Source of the DNA: Bradyrhizobium sp. BTAi1
Lineage (GTDB): Bacteria; Pseudomonadota; Alphaproteobacteria; Rhizobiales; Xanthobacteraceae
DNA length: 64,000 nt
Direction: 5' to 3'
Assembly (NCBI RefSeq): GCF_000015165.1
Contig: NC_009485.1
Span: 3,367,501-3,431,500 of the forward strand
Of the stretch, positions 9,085-17,359 are shown in pieces. Every line of letters starts with the position of its first letter. The stretch's first letter is position 1. The notes below the pieces were generated by a model that was not told the DNA's origin, did not search any database, and saw only the letters and a list, made by a program, of their open reading frames with translations. Position numbers and translations under genes: made by a program.

Positions 9085-9139
9085 TTGACGGCCGGATCGA
9101 CGTCTGCAATTTTTTGCAAGGTGTGAAGAAATTTGCAAG
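9085..9139 (+). promoter_or_regulatory. Candidate promoter with SorC/EryD-type operator
   Basis: TTGACG at 9085-9090 is a possible -35. Right behind it lies a perfect inverted repeat, TGCAA-N4-TTGCA (9105-9118), over the expected -10. TTGCAAG occurs at 9114-9120 and again at 9133-9139, 19 bases apart, roughly two helical turns. The gap separates the leftward kinase operon from the regulator gene, the normal site for SorC-family control. The -10 itself is weak (AATTTT), so the promoter call is tentative; the repeats are plain in the sequence. Confidence 0.45.
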
Positions 9140-9179
9140 TAGGCATTCCGGCGTGACGACAGCTTCCGATAGAGTTCCG

Positions 9180-10169
9180 ATGGTGGATGGCGAGGCTTCG
9201 CTCGCCACCCGCGCGGCGTGGCTCTATTTCGCCGCCGGGCTGACGCAGTCCGAAGTCGCCGATCGTCTCAACATCCAGAGCACCAAGGCGCATCGTCTGA
9301 TTGCGCGGGCCAGCCGCGAAGGCATGATCCGCGTCTTCGTCGAGGGGCCGGTCGCCGAATGCGTGGCGCTTGAAAACGCGCTCGCCGAACGTTACGGGCT
9401 GGCCTTCTGCCGCGTCGCACCTGATCTCGGCGAGGGAGATCTGCCGCTGAAGGCGCTTGCCTTGGAGGGCGCGAGCTTCCTGCGTCAGGTGCTGGAGCGT
9501 GGCGACGACAAGATCATCGGCGTCGGTCACGGCCGCACGCTTGCCGCCGTGGTGGCGCAACTGCCGCAGACGCCGGCTCGCGACGTTCAGTTCGTGTCGC
9601 TGCTGGGAGGCCTGACGCGAAAATTCGCCGCCAATCCGTTCGATGTCATCCATCGTCTGGCGGAGCGCACCGGGGCCGAGGCCTATCTGTTGCCGGTGCC
9701 GGTGTTCGCCAATTCGGTGGCGGACCGTGCCGTGCTGATGCAGCAGTTCGGCATCGCCGACGTGTTCGCGCTGGCGCGACGCGCGTCATTGCTGTTCGTC
9801 GGCATCGGCCAGATTCACGCCGACGGCTTCCTGGTGTCGAGCGGCATGATCAAGCCCGACGAGGTCGTGGAGTTGAAGCGTGCCGGCGCCTGCGCCGATC
9901 TGCTCGGGCATTTCTTCAACGCCGAGGGCGAGTTGCTCGATCTCGATCTGTCGGCGCGCGCCACCTCGATGTCGGCGGAAGATCTCAGGAAACACCGCAT
10001 CGTCGCCATTGGCGGCGGCGAGGCGAAAATCACAGCTCTGCGCGCCGTGCTGCGCAGCGGCTTTCTGAACGGTCTGATCATCGACGAGACGACCGCTCAG
10101 GCACTCGCTACCGACAAGCCGGAGAAAACATCCGGCCAATCCAAGAAGAAGAGTCGGAAGGGTAGGTAA
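9180..10169 (+). CDS. SorC/DeoR-family sugar-binding transcriptional regulator, EryD-like
   Basis: About 329 residues from ATG 9180; a GTG at 9153 would add nine and is also possible, since neither has a good ribosome-binding site. An N-terminal helix-turn-helix (AAGLTQSEVADRLNIQSTKAHRLIARA) precedes a sugar-phosphate-binding domain (GVGHGRTLAAVV, SLLGGLTR, VGIGQI, GGGEAKI). The whole length resembles EryD, the erythritol-operon regulator of Brucella and Rhizobium. The last 20 residues are Lys/Ser-rich (PEKTSGQSKKKSRKGR), an unusual basic tail. It sits between the two arms of the polyol locus and 29 bp before the binding-protein gene, so it likely controls both. Confidence 0.88.
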   Translation: MVDGEASLATRAAWLYFAAGLTQSEVADRLNIQSTKAHRLIARASREGMIRVFVEGPVAECVALENALAERYGLAFCRVAPDLGEGDLPLKALALEGASFLRQVLERGDDKIIGVGHGRTLAAVVAQLPQTPARDVQFVSLLGGLTRKFAANPFDVIHRLAERTGAEAYLLPVPVFANSVADRAVLMQQFGIADVFALARRASLLFVGIGQIHADGFLVSSGMIKPDEVVELKRAGACADLLGHFFNAEGELLDLDLSARATSMSAEDLRKHRIVAIGGGEAKITALRAVLRSGFLNGLIIDETTAQALATDKPEKTSGQSKKKSRKGR

Positions 10170-10198
10170 CGCTAACAACCAAACGATGGGAGGGTATC

Positions 10199-11638
10199 AT
10201 GTACGATCGCGAGAAGAACCTGTTTGCATCCTATGCCGGCAAGCGCATCAGCCGGCGTGACCTGCTCGACGGCGCCGCCAAGCTCGGCATCGCCGGCGCC
10301 GCAGCCAATGCTGCCTTTGCCTCCACGATGTCGAAGGCCCTGGCGGCGGACTTCAATTGGAAGGCGCAGAGCGGCAAGACCGTCAAGCTGCTCCTGAACA
10401 AGCATCCTTATGTCGATGCGATGATCGGAAATATCGAGGCTTTCAAGAGCCTCACAGGCATGAACATCACCTACGACATCTTCCCGGAGGATGTCTATTT
10501 CGACAAGGTCACGGCGGCGCTGTCGTCGAAGTCCGATCAGTACGACGCCTTCATGACCGGCGCCTACATGACCTGGACCTATGGTCCGGCCGGCTGGATC
10601 GAGGACCTCAACACCTACATCAAGGATCCCGCCAAGACCAATCCGGCGTTCGCCTGGGATGATGTGCTGCCCGGCCTGCGCTCGTCGACCGCGTGGGACG
10701 GTGTCGCCGGCTCCGAGCTTGGCTCGGGCAAGGCCAAGCAATGGTGCATCCCGTGGGGCTACGAGCTCAATAACGTCACGTATAACCGCAACATCTTCAA
10801 CAAGGTCGGCGTGAAGCCGCCGGGCAATCTCGATGAGATGCTCGAGGTCGCTGCCAAGATCACCAAGGATGCCGGTGGGCCCTATGGCGTCGGCGTGCGC
10901 GGCTCGCGGTCCTGGGCCACCATCCATCCGGGCTTCCTGTCCGCCTATGCCAATTTCGGGCAGAAGGACTTCGTGATGGAGGGCGGCAAGCTCAAGGCCG
11001 CGATGAACACCAAGGCCTCGAAGGAGTTCCACGACAAATGGGTCAAGATGATCCAGGGATCGGGCCCGAAGAATTGGTCGACCTACACCTGGTACCAGGT
11101 CGGCACCGATCTCGGCGCCGGCGCCTCCGGCATGATCTTCGATGCCGACATCCTCGGCTACTTCATGAACGGCGGCGAGAACAAGGAGCGCGGCAATCTC
11201 GGCTATGCGCCGTTCGCGGCCAATCCGGCCGCCAAGGCGCCGACGCCCAACGTCTGGATCTGGTCGCTGGCGATGTCGAGCTTCTCCAAGCAGAAGGATG
11301 CGGCCTGGCTGTTCATGCAGTGGGCGGCTTCGACCGAGCACGGCCTGTTCGGCGCCCGCAAGATGGACTTCGTCAATCCCGTCCGCACCTCGGTGTGGAA
11401 GGACAGCGAATTCCGCGACCGCATCGCCAAATCCTATCCGGGCTATCTCGAGCAGCATGACCTCTCGGCACCGGGGGCCAAGATCTACTTCACGGCGCAG
11501 CCGCTGTTCTTCGATCTCACCACGGAGTGGGCGGCCTCGCTGCAGAAGATGGTGGCCAAGGAGGTCAGTGTCGATGAAGGTCTCGACAAGCTCGCCGAGA
11601 GCATCAACCGCCAGCTGAAGCAGGCCGGCCTCGGTTGA
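10199..11638 (+). CDS. Sugar/polyol ABC transporter substrate-binding protein
   Basis: 479 residues, family 1 (UgpB/MalE-like) binding protein. The N-terminus has a twin-arginine-like signal (ISRRDLLDGAAKLGIAGAA) followed by an Ala-rich stretch. The mature part has typical blocks: VKLLLNKHPYVDAM, ITYDIFPEDVYFDKV, WCIPWGYELNNVTYN and WIWSLAMSSFSKQKDAAW. GGGAGG lies 5 bases before ATG. It should capture a polyol or sugar in the periplasm for the permeases and ATPases that follow. It is first in the nine-gene rightward operon; the hairpin after it may raise its mRNA level over the membrane genes. The exact ligand cannot be read. Confidence 0.9.
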   Translation: MYDREKNLFASYAGKRISRRDLLDGAAKLGIAGAAANAAFASTMSKALAADFNWKAQSGKTVKLLLNKHPYVDAMIGNIEAFKSLTGMNITYDIFPEDVYFDKVTAALSSKSDQYDAFMTGAYMTWTYGPAGWIEDLNTYIKDPAKTNPAFAWDDVLPGLRSSTAWDGVAGSELGSGKAKQWCIPWGYELNNVTYNRNIFNKVGVKPPGNLDEMLEVAAKITKDAGGPYGVGVRGSRSWATIHPGFLSAYANFGQKDFVMEGGKLKAAMNTKASKEFHDKWVKMIQGSGPKNWSTYTWYQVGTDLGAGASGMIFDADILGYFMNGGENKERGNLGYAPFAANPAAKAPTPNVWIWSLAMSSFSKQKDAAWLFMQWAASTEHGLFGARKMDFVNPVRTSVWKDSEFRDRIAKSYPGYLEQHDLSAPGAKIYFTAQPLFFDLTTEWAASLQKMVAKEVSVDEGLDKLAESINRQLKQAGLG

Positions 11639-11670
11639 GGCCGCTGCCGTTCCTTCCATGACCACCTGCT

Positions 11671-11701
11671 GGTCCGGGCGCTCCCCACAAGTGCCCGGAC
11701 C
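11671..11701 (+). terminator. Intercistronic stem-loop after the binding-protein gene
   Basis: GGTCCGGGCGC (11671-11681) pairs with GTGCCCGGACC (11691-11701) over 11 pairs, one G-U, with a 9-base loop. No T-run follows. It lies between the binding-protein gene and the first permease gene, the usual place for a stem-loop that protects upstream mRNA or partly terminates. Confidence 0.55.
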
Positions 11702-11737
11702 GGCCCATCTTCCTGCGACGATGTGATCACACCTGTC

Positions 11738-12670
11738 ATGAGCATGGCCGAACTTGTGCAGACCGATGCGGTGCCACGCCGCCCCAAACGACGGCGCGGG
11801 CGCCTGCTGCCCTATCTGTTGAGCCTGCCGGCGCTGCTGGTCTGTATCGCCATTCTGGTGCCGTTCGTGACCGCCGCGATCTACTCGCTGCAGCGCTACC
11901 GGCTCAATCTGCCGTATCTGCGCGGCTTCATCGGCGTCGACAATTACATCGACTTCCTGTCCGATCCGGCGTTCTGGAATACGCTGCGCATCTCGCTGGT
12001 CTATACCGCCGTGACGGTTGTCGCCGAGTTGCTGCTCGGCCTTGGCATCGCGCTTTTGCTGCGTCGGCCGACGCGCTTTCACAATGCCGTCTCGATCATG
12101 CTGCTGCTGCCGCTGATGACGGCGCCGGCCATCGCCGCCTTGATGTGGAAGCTGATGACCAATCCGAGCTTTGGCATCCTGTCCTATCTGGTCGGCCTGC
12201 TCGGCGTGCATGATTTCAAATGGGCGTCCGACCCGTCGACCGCGCTGTTCACGGTCGTTCTGGTCGACGTCTGGGTCTACACGCCGTTCATCATGATCCT
12301 GCTGCTGGCCGGCCTGCGCTCGCTGCCGCGGCAGCCGTTCGAAGCGGCGGCGCTGGACGGCGTGCCGGCGAGCTTCGTGTTCTTCCGCATCACGCTGCCG
12401 ATGCTCGCGCCCTACATCATCACCGCGTCGCTGTTCCGGCTGCTCGACTCGATCCAGCAATTCGACATCGTCTATGCGATGACGCAAGGCGGCCCCGGCG
12501 ACCGGCTGATGGTGTTCCAGGTCCAGGCCTATCTCGAATTCTTCCAATACACCAATGTCGGGCGCTCGGCGGCGCTGTTGATGATCCTGTGGCTGATCAC
12601 CAACATCCTGTCGAACATCTTCATCAAGAACTGGCTGCGGCTGCGCGCGCGCGCCCATGGCCACGCGTAA
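11738..12670 (+). CDS. Sugar/polyol ABC transporter permease (first)
   Basis: 310 residues from the ATG at 11738 (MSMAEL...); ATG 11744 or GTG 11723 are alternatives because no strong ribosome-binding site is visible. There are six membrane helices, an Arg/Lys-rich cytoplasmic N-terminus (PRRPKRRRGR) and the EAA loop EAAALDGVPASFVFFRITLP, which docks on the ATPase. MalF/UgpA-type inner-membrane subunit. It is followed 12 bp later by the second permease. Confidence 0.9.
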   Translation: MSMAELVQTDAVPRRPKRRRGRLLPYLLSLPALLVCIAILVPFVTAAIYSLQRYRLNLPYLRGFIGVDNYIDFLSDPAFWNTLRISLVYTAVTVVAELLLGLGIALLLRRPTRFHNAVSIMLLLPLMTAPAIAALMWKLMTNPSFGILSYLVGLLGVHDFKWASDPSTALFTVVLVDVWVYTPFIMILLLAGLRSLPRQPFEAAALDGVPASFVFFRITLPMLAPYIITASLFRLLDSIQQFDIVYAMTQGGPGDRLMVFQVQAYLEFFQYTNVGRSAALLMILWLITNILSNIFIKNWLRLRARAHGHA

Positions 12671-12682
12671 GGGAGAGACGTC

Positions 12683-13540
12683 GTGGATCACTCCAGTCTG
12701 GCTGGTCGTATCTTCCGTGGCATCGCGCTCGCGATGGTGCTCGTGTTTTTCATGTTTCCGATCGTCTGGATCCTCCTGATGTCGTTCCAGACCAATGAGC
12801 AGATCCTGCGCATTCCGCCGCGCATCCTGTTCGAGCCGACGCTCGCCAATTACGAGGCGCTGATCTCCGGCCAGCTGCGCACAGCCGCCGGCAATCTGCA
12901 GATCTCGTTCATGCGCAACCTGATGAACAGCTTCCTGCTGTCGAGCGCATCGGTAATCCTTGCGCTGCTGCTCGGCGTGCCCGCCGCTTACGCGTTCGCG
13001 CGCTTCAAGTTCCGGCTCGGCGAGACCATCGCCTTCACGCTGCTGTCGTTCCGCTTCGCGCCGCCGCTTTTGGTGCTGCTGCCGCTGTCGCTGTATTATC
13101 AGCAGCTCGGCCTCAATGACACTTACTTCGGCATCGTCTGGGTCTATCAGCTGATCGCGCTGCCGCTGATCCTGTGGATCGTGCGCGGCTATTTCGAGGA
13201 TATCAGCCCCGACATCGAGCATGCCTATCGGCTGGCCGGTCATTCCTGGCGCGAGGCCTTCACCCGCATCGCGGTCCCCCTGGCAGGACCGGGGATCGCC
13301 GCGGCGGGATTGCTGTCGTTCATCTTCTGCTGGAACAATTTCGTGTTTGCGCTGATCCTGGCGTCGGCCGACAAGCAGCCGGTGACGGTCGGTGCGCTCG
13401 CTTTCGTCACCGCCTCGGGCATTCAGTACGGCCAGATTGCTGCCGCGATCGTGCTGTCGGTCACGCCGACCCTGCTGCTAGCGCTCTACGCACAGCGTTA
13501 TCTGGTCGAAGGTCTCTCACTCGGTGCGGTCAAGGGTTGA
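12683..13540 (+). CDS. Sugar/polyol ABC transporter permease (second)
   Basis: 285 residues, MalG/UgpE type, with six predicted helices and the EAA loop EHAYRLAGHSWREAFTRIAV. The N-terminal helix (GIALAMVLVFFMFPIVWILL) and the conserved LLGVPAAYAFARF region are typical. It pairs with the preceding permease to form the translocation channel. GGGAGAG upstream of ATG gives a clear start. Seven bases separate it from the first ATPase gene. Confidence 0.92.
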   Translation: MDHSSLAGRIFRGIALAMVLVFFMFPIVWILLMSFQTNEQILRIPPRILFEPTLANYEALISGQLRTAAGNLQISFMRNLMNSFLLSSASVILALLLGVPAAYAFARFKFRLGETIAFTLLSFRFAPPLLVLLPLSLYYQQLGLNDTYFGIVWVYQLIALPLILWIVRGYFEDISPDIEHAYRLAGHSWREAFTRIAVPLAGPGIAAAGLLSFIFCWNNFVFALILASADKQPVTVGALAFVTASGIQYGQIAAAIVLSVTPTLLLALYAQRYLVEGLSLGAVKG

Positions 13541-13547
13541 GGTCATC

Positions 13548-14651
13548 ATGGCGCGTCTCGAACTCAAAGCCGTCGACAAGTGCTTTGGCGCCGTCAGCTG
13601 TGCCAAGGGCGTGTCGCTGACCGTCGAGCCCGGCGAGATCGTCGCGGTGTTCGGCCCGTCCGGCAGCGGCAAGACCGTGCTGCTGCGCATGATCGCGGGA
13701 ATGTTCGAGCCTGACGACGGCGACATCCTGGTGGGCGGCCGCTCCATCGTCGATGCGCCGCCCGAGCAGCGTGGCATCGGCATGGCGTTCCAGAATTTTG
13801 CGCTGTTTCCGCATATGAGCGCGCGCGACAACATCGCCAGCGGCCTGCGTGCGACCGGCGCGTCCGACATCGCCGCCAAGGTGACGGCAATGAGCCGGCT
13901 GTTGAAGATCGAGCACGTGCTCGGCCACCGGCCGCGCGAATTGTCCAACGGCCAGAAGCAGCGCACCGCGCTGGCCCGCGCGCTGATCGGCAATCCCGAG
14001 GTGCTGCTGCTCGATGATCCCTTGCGCAATGTCGATGCCAAGCTGCGCTATGAGATGCGACTGGAACTGCCGAGCCTGCTGCGCCGCAGCTCAGCGGCGG
14101 CGCTCTATGTGACGCAGGATTACCGCGAGGCGATGGCAATCGCCGATCGCATCGCGGTGCTGATCAACGGCCGGCTGGTGCAGGTGGCGCGGCCGGAGGA
14201 GATCTATGCCCGGCCCGCATCTGTCGCGGTGGCGCGGCTGTTTGGCGATCCCAGCATCAATCTGTCCGAGGTGTCGCCGGTGGCCGATCAGGGGCGGCTG
14301 ACGGCCGCCATCGCCGGAACCGAGATCATGCTCGATCGCAACGAGCGGGAGACCAGCACGCGGCAACGGTGTTGGCTCGGTGTCCGTCCTGACGATGTCG
14401 TGGTGACGCGTCAGAATAGCGGTGGCGCGATCCCGGCGCGGGTGGTGGCGATCACGCCGATGCATGAGCGCGCCGTGCTGCTGCTGCGCTTTGCCGACGG
14501 CTCCGAATGGCTGGCGGCGATGGCGCCCGAGGCGCTGGAGGCGGGCGCCGACGAGGAGGTGTTCGTGCAGTTCGCACCCGAGGCGGCGCTGTTGTTCGAT
14601 CATGCCAGCGGAGAGCGCATCGGCCTGCCGCCGCGGCGGCAGGCAGCCTGA
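13548..14651 (+). CDS. ABC transporter ATPase with degenerate Walker B and H-loop
   Basis: 367 residues: an N-terminal nucleotide-binding domain and a C-terminal TOBE-like regulatory domain (UgpC/MalK class). Walker A GPSGSGKT, Q-loop AFQNFALFP and signature LSNGQKQR are present. Two catalytic positions differ from the norm: Walker B reads LLLDDP, with Asp for the catalytic Glu, and the H-loop reads YVTQDYREA, with Gln for the switch His. The companion ATPase at 14661 keeps DEP and THD, so the pair probably forms an asymmetric heterodimer. Rhizobial glycerol importers also use two different ATPases (GlpS/GlpT). The start follows the permease stop by 7 bases. Confidence 0.9.
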   Translation: MARLELKAVDKCFGAVSCAKGVSLTVEPGEIVAVFGPSGSGKTVLLRMIAGMFEPDDGDILVGGRSIVDAPPEQRGIGMAFQNFALFPHMSARDNIASGLRATGASDIAAKVTAMSRLLKIEHVLGHRPRELSNGQKQRTALARALIGNPEVLLLDDPLRNVDAKLRYEMRLELPSLLRRSSAAALYVTQDYREAMAIADRIAVLINGRLVQVARPEEIYARPASVAVARLFGDPSINLSEVSPVADQGRLTAAIAGTEIMLDRNERETSTRQRCWLGVRPDDVVVTRQNSGGAIPARVVAITPMHERAVLLLRFADGSEWLAAMAPEALEAGADEEVFVQFAPEAALLFDHASGERIGLPPRRQAA

Positions 14652-14660
14652 GGATCAATC

Positions 14661-15776
14661 ATGGGAATGCTCGAGATCCGCAACGTCGACAAGGTCTATC
14701 ATACCCGGGGCAAGCCGCCGGTCCATGCGGTGCGCGCACTCGACATGGATATCAGGTCGGGCGAGATCGTTGCGCTGCTGGGCTCGTCGGGCTGTGGCAA
14801 GACCTCGACGCTGCGCATGATCGCCGGCTTCGAAAGCGTTAGCTCCGGATCGATTGCGCTGGCGCAGCGGCCGATCCATGAGCTGCCGCCGGCGAAACGC
14901 CGGGTGGCGATGGCGTTCGAAGGCTATTCGCTGTATCCGCCGCTGACGGTGCGCGAGAACATCGCCTTCGCGCTCAAGGCGCAGCAATTGTCGCGCAGCG
15001 AGATCGCGCAACGCGTCGACAATATCGCGCGCCTCGTCGAGATCGAGGACATCCTGGACAGCCATCCGCGGGCGCTCTCGGGCGGCCAGCAGCAGCGTGT
15101 GTCGCTGGCGCGCGCGCTCGTGCGCGACGCCGATCTCTATCTGCTCGACGAGCCGATGGGGCAATTGGAGCCGCAGCTGCGCGCCGTGCTGCGCGGCCGC
15201 ATCAAGGGGCTGCTCGCCGAGCGCGGCATGACTGCGATCTTCGTCACCCATGACCAGACCGAGGCCAGCGCGCTGGCCGATCGCATCGCGGTCATGGAGG
15301 ACGGCGTGTTGCAGCAATTCGCCAACGAGCGGGAGCTGAAGAACCGCCCGGCCAATCTGTTCGTCGCGAGCTTCATCGGCGAGCCCCCGATGAATCTGCT
15401 GGAGACGACGGTGAGGCGCGCCGAGGCCGGCTTCCGTCTGACGGCCGGGTCCGGCATGGCCTTCGATATTCCGAGCCAGACCCTGGCACCTGCCGCGCAG
15501 CAGGCGCTGGCGCAGGCCGACCGCATCAAGGTCGGCATTCGCCCGCAGCGGATCGCGATCGGCAGCGGCGAGGCGCGCCTGCGCGTCGTGTCCAATCAAT
15601 GGCTGGGCGACCAGTCGCATGTCGCCGGTGAGTGCGCCGGCCATCTGCTGGTGGCCGTCACGTCGAGCAGGGTCGCGGCCCGGCCGGGCGACGTCGTGCC
15701 TTGCGCTCTGGACGCCAAGAATCTGCATCTGTTCGGGACCGACGGTCTCTGCATCCGTCATGCGGAGGCGCGCTGA
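14661..15776 (+). CDS. ABC transporter ATPase (second, canonical Walker B and H-loop)
   Basis: 371 residues, UgpC/MalK class. Walker A GSSGCGKT, signature LSGGQQQR, Walker B LYLLDEP and H-loop FVTHDQTEA are intact. The Q-loop position reads AFEGYSLYP, Glu instead of Gln, and the D-loop is QLEPQLR. A C-terminal TOBE domain follows (IKVGIRPQRIAIG). It would combine with the preceding ATPase so that one composite site is fully equipped and the other impaired. The stop lies 2 bases before the kinase start. Confidence 0.92.
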   Translation: MGMLEIRNVDKVYHTRGKPPVHAVRALDMDIRSGEIVALLGSSGCGKTSTLRMIAGFESVSSGSIALAQRPIHELPPAKRRVAMAFEGYSLYPPLTVRENIAFALKAQQLSRSEIAQRVDNIARLVEIEDILDSHPRALSGGQQQRVSLARALVRDADLYLLDEPMGQLEPQLRAVLRGRIKGLLAERGMTAIFVTHDQTEASALADRIAVMEDGVLQQFANERELKNRPANLFVASFIGEPPMNLLETTVRRAEAGFRLTAGSGMAFDIPSQTLAPAAQQALAQADRIKVGIRPQRIAIGSGEARLRVVSNQWLGDQSHVAGECAGHLLVAVTSSRVAARPGDVVPCALDAKNLHLFGTDGLCIRHAEAR

Positions 15777-15778
15777 TC

Positions 15779-17359
15779 ATGGCGTCCGCTACGACCCGCG
15801 ACGTGATCATCGGCATCGACGCCGGGACCTCGGTGGTCAAGGCGGTCGCCTTCACGCGCGATGGTCGTCAGATCGGCGACTTCGCCATTCCCAACAGTTA
15901 CACGACGGCGCCGGGCGGCCGGGTCGAGCAGGATCTGCAGCGGACCTGGGCCGACACGGTGGCGGCGCTGCGTGGCCTGGCGCAGGCGGTCCCGGACCTC
16001 GCCCGGCGCGTCTCGGCGATCGCCGTGACGGGGCAGGGCGATGGCACCTGGCTGATCGATGCCGATGGCCGCCCGGTGGCGCCCGCATTGCTGTGGCTGG
16101 ATTCGCGGGCCGGAGCTTTCGTCGAATCCTTCCGCGCAAGCGAGCGCAACGCCGCGCTCTATCGCCGCACCGGATCCGGTCTCAGTGCGTGTCAGCAGGG
16201 GCCGCAACTCGCCTGGCTCCAGGCGCATGATGCGCAGATGCTGGCGCGCGCCAGCACGGTGTTCCACTGCAAGGACTGGCTCTACTTCAAGCTCACCGGA
16301 CAACGCGCCACCGATCCCTCGGAAGCGACGTTCTCCTGCGGCGACTTCCGCACGCGCTGCTTCGACGACGAAGCTGCAAGCCTTATCGGCATCTCCGCGG
16401 CCGCGCGGCTGTTTCCGGCCGTGGTCGATGGTGCGGCGGCGACGCACCCCTTGGCGGCCACGGCCGCCGTGGAGACGGAGTTACCGGAAGGCGTGCCGGT
16501 GGCGCTCGGCTATGTCGACGTCATCTGCAACGCGCTCGGCGGCGGCCTCTATGACCCCAGCCCCGATGTCGGCTGCACCATCATCGGCTCGACCGGCATG
16601 CATATGCGGCTGGTGAACGGCGCGGATGCGGTCAGGCTGAATCCGGAGGCGACCGGCTATACGATGCCATTCCCGGTGCCGGGCCATTATGCGCAGATGC
16701 AGTCGACCATGGCCGCGACCTTGAACATCGACTGGCTGCTCGATGTCGCGCGCGGCGTGCTCGCCATGGAGGGAATCGCGCGCTCGCGCAACGATCTGAT
16801 CAGGCGGCTCGACGAGCGCGTGCTCGACGCGAGGGCCGGCGAGTTGCTCTATCATCCTTTCATCTCCGATGCCGGCGAGCGCGGACCATTCGTGTCGCAC
16901 GAGGCTGCCGCGCAGCTGATCGGGCTGCGTACCCGACACGGCTATTGGGACCTGATGCGCGCCGTGATGGAGGGGTTGGCCTTCGCCGCCCGCGACTGCT
17001 ATGCGGCGATGGGATCGTTGCCGGCGGAGATCCGTCTGACCGGCGGGGCAGCCCGAAGCCGGGCGCTAGGCACCATCCTCGGTGCTGCGCTCGGCAGCAC
17101 GGTTCGGGTCTGCCGTCGCGAGGAGGCGGGAGCCTCGGGCGCGGCGATGATCGCAGCGGTGGCCACCAACATTTACAGCAATATGATGGACTGCGCGGAG
17201 GACTGGGTGAGACCGTATTTGGATGTGGCGCAGGCGCCGGACGCTGCGCTTGCGGCGCGCTACGAGCAGATGTTCCCGACCTATGTCGAGGCCCGCCTGG
17301 CGGCACGTCCGGTCTGGAAGCAGCTCGCCGCACAGCGCGCAGGTGCAAATCATGTCTAG
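15779..17359 (+). CDS. FGGY-family kinase, erythritol kinase (EryA)-like
   Basis: 526 residues. N-terminal IIGIDAGTSVVKAVAF is the phosphate loop; VTGQGDGTWLIDADG and LWLDSRAG line the substrate pocket; FHCKDWLYFKLTGQRATDPSEATF and IIGSTGMHM follow; LTGGAARS is the adenosine loop. The arrangement matches my recollection of EryA from Brucella and Rhizobium better than glycerol kinase or xylulokinase. It would phosphorylate a C4-C5 polyol imported by the adjacent transporter, and the EryB/GlpD-like dehydrogenase three genes on would oxidise the product. ATG 15779 directly follows the ATPase stop. Substrate is inferred. Confidence 0.85.
   Translation: MASATTRDVIIGIDAGTSVVKAVAFTRDGRQIGDFAIPNSYTTAPGGRVEQDLQRTWADTVAALRGLAQAVPDLARRVSAIAVTGQGDGTWLIDADGRPVAPALLWLDSRAGAFVESFRASERNAALYRRTGSGLSACQQGPQLAWLQAHDAQMLARASTVFHCKDWLYFKLTGQRATDPSEATFSCGDFRTRCFDDEAASLIGISAAARLFPAVVDGAAATHPLAATAAVETELPEGVPVALGYVDVICNALGGGLYDPSPDVGCTIIGSTGMHMRLVNGADAVRLNPEATGYTMPFPVPGHYAQMQSTMAATLNIDWLLDVARGVLAMEGIARSRNDLIRRLDERVLDARAGELLYHPFISDAGERGPFVSHEAAAQLIGLRTRHGYWDLMRAVMEGLAFAARDCYAAMGSLPAEIRLTGGAARSRALGTILGAALGSTVRVCRREEAGASGAAMIAAVATNIYSNMMDCAEDWVRPYLDVAQAPDAALAARYEQMFPTYVEARLAARPVWKQLAAQRAGANHV

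Noticed and set aside
10172..13243. 1023-codon open frame on the minus strand
   Set aside because: It lies opposite well-supported ABC transporter genes; its Arg/Gln/His/Asp-rich translation is typical of antisense shadows in GC-rich DNA.
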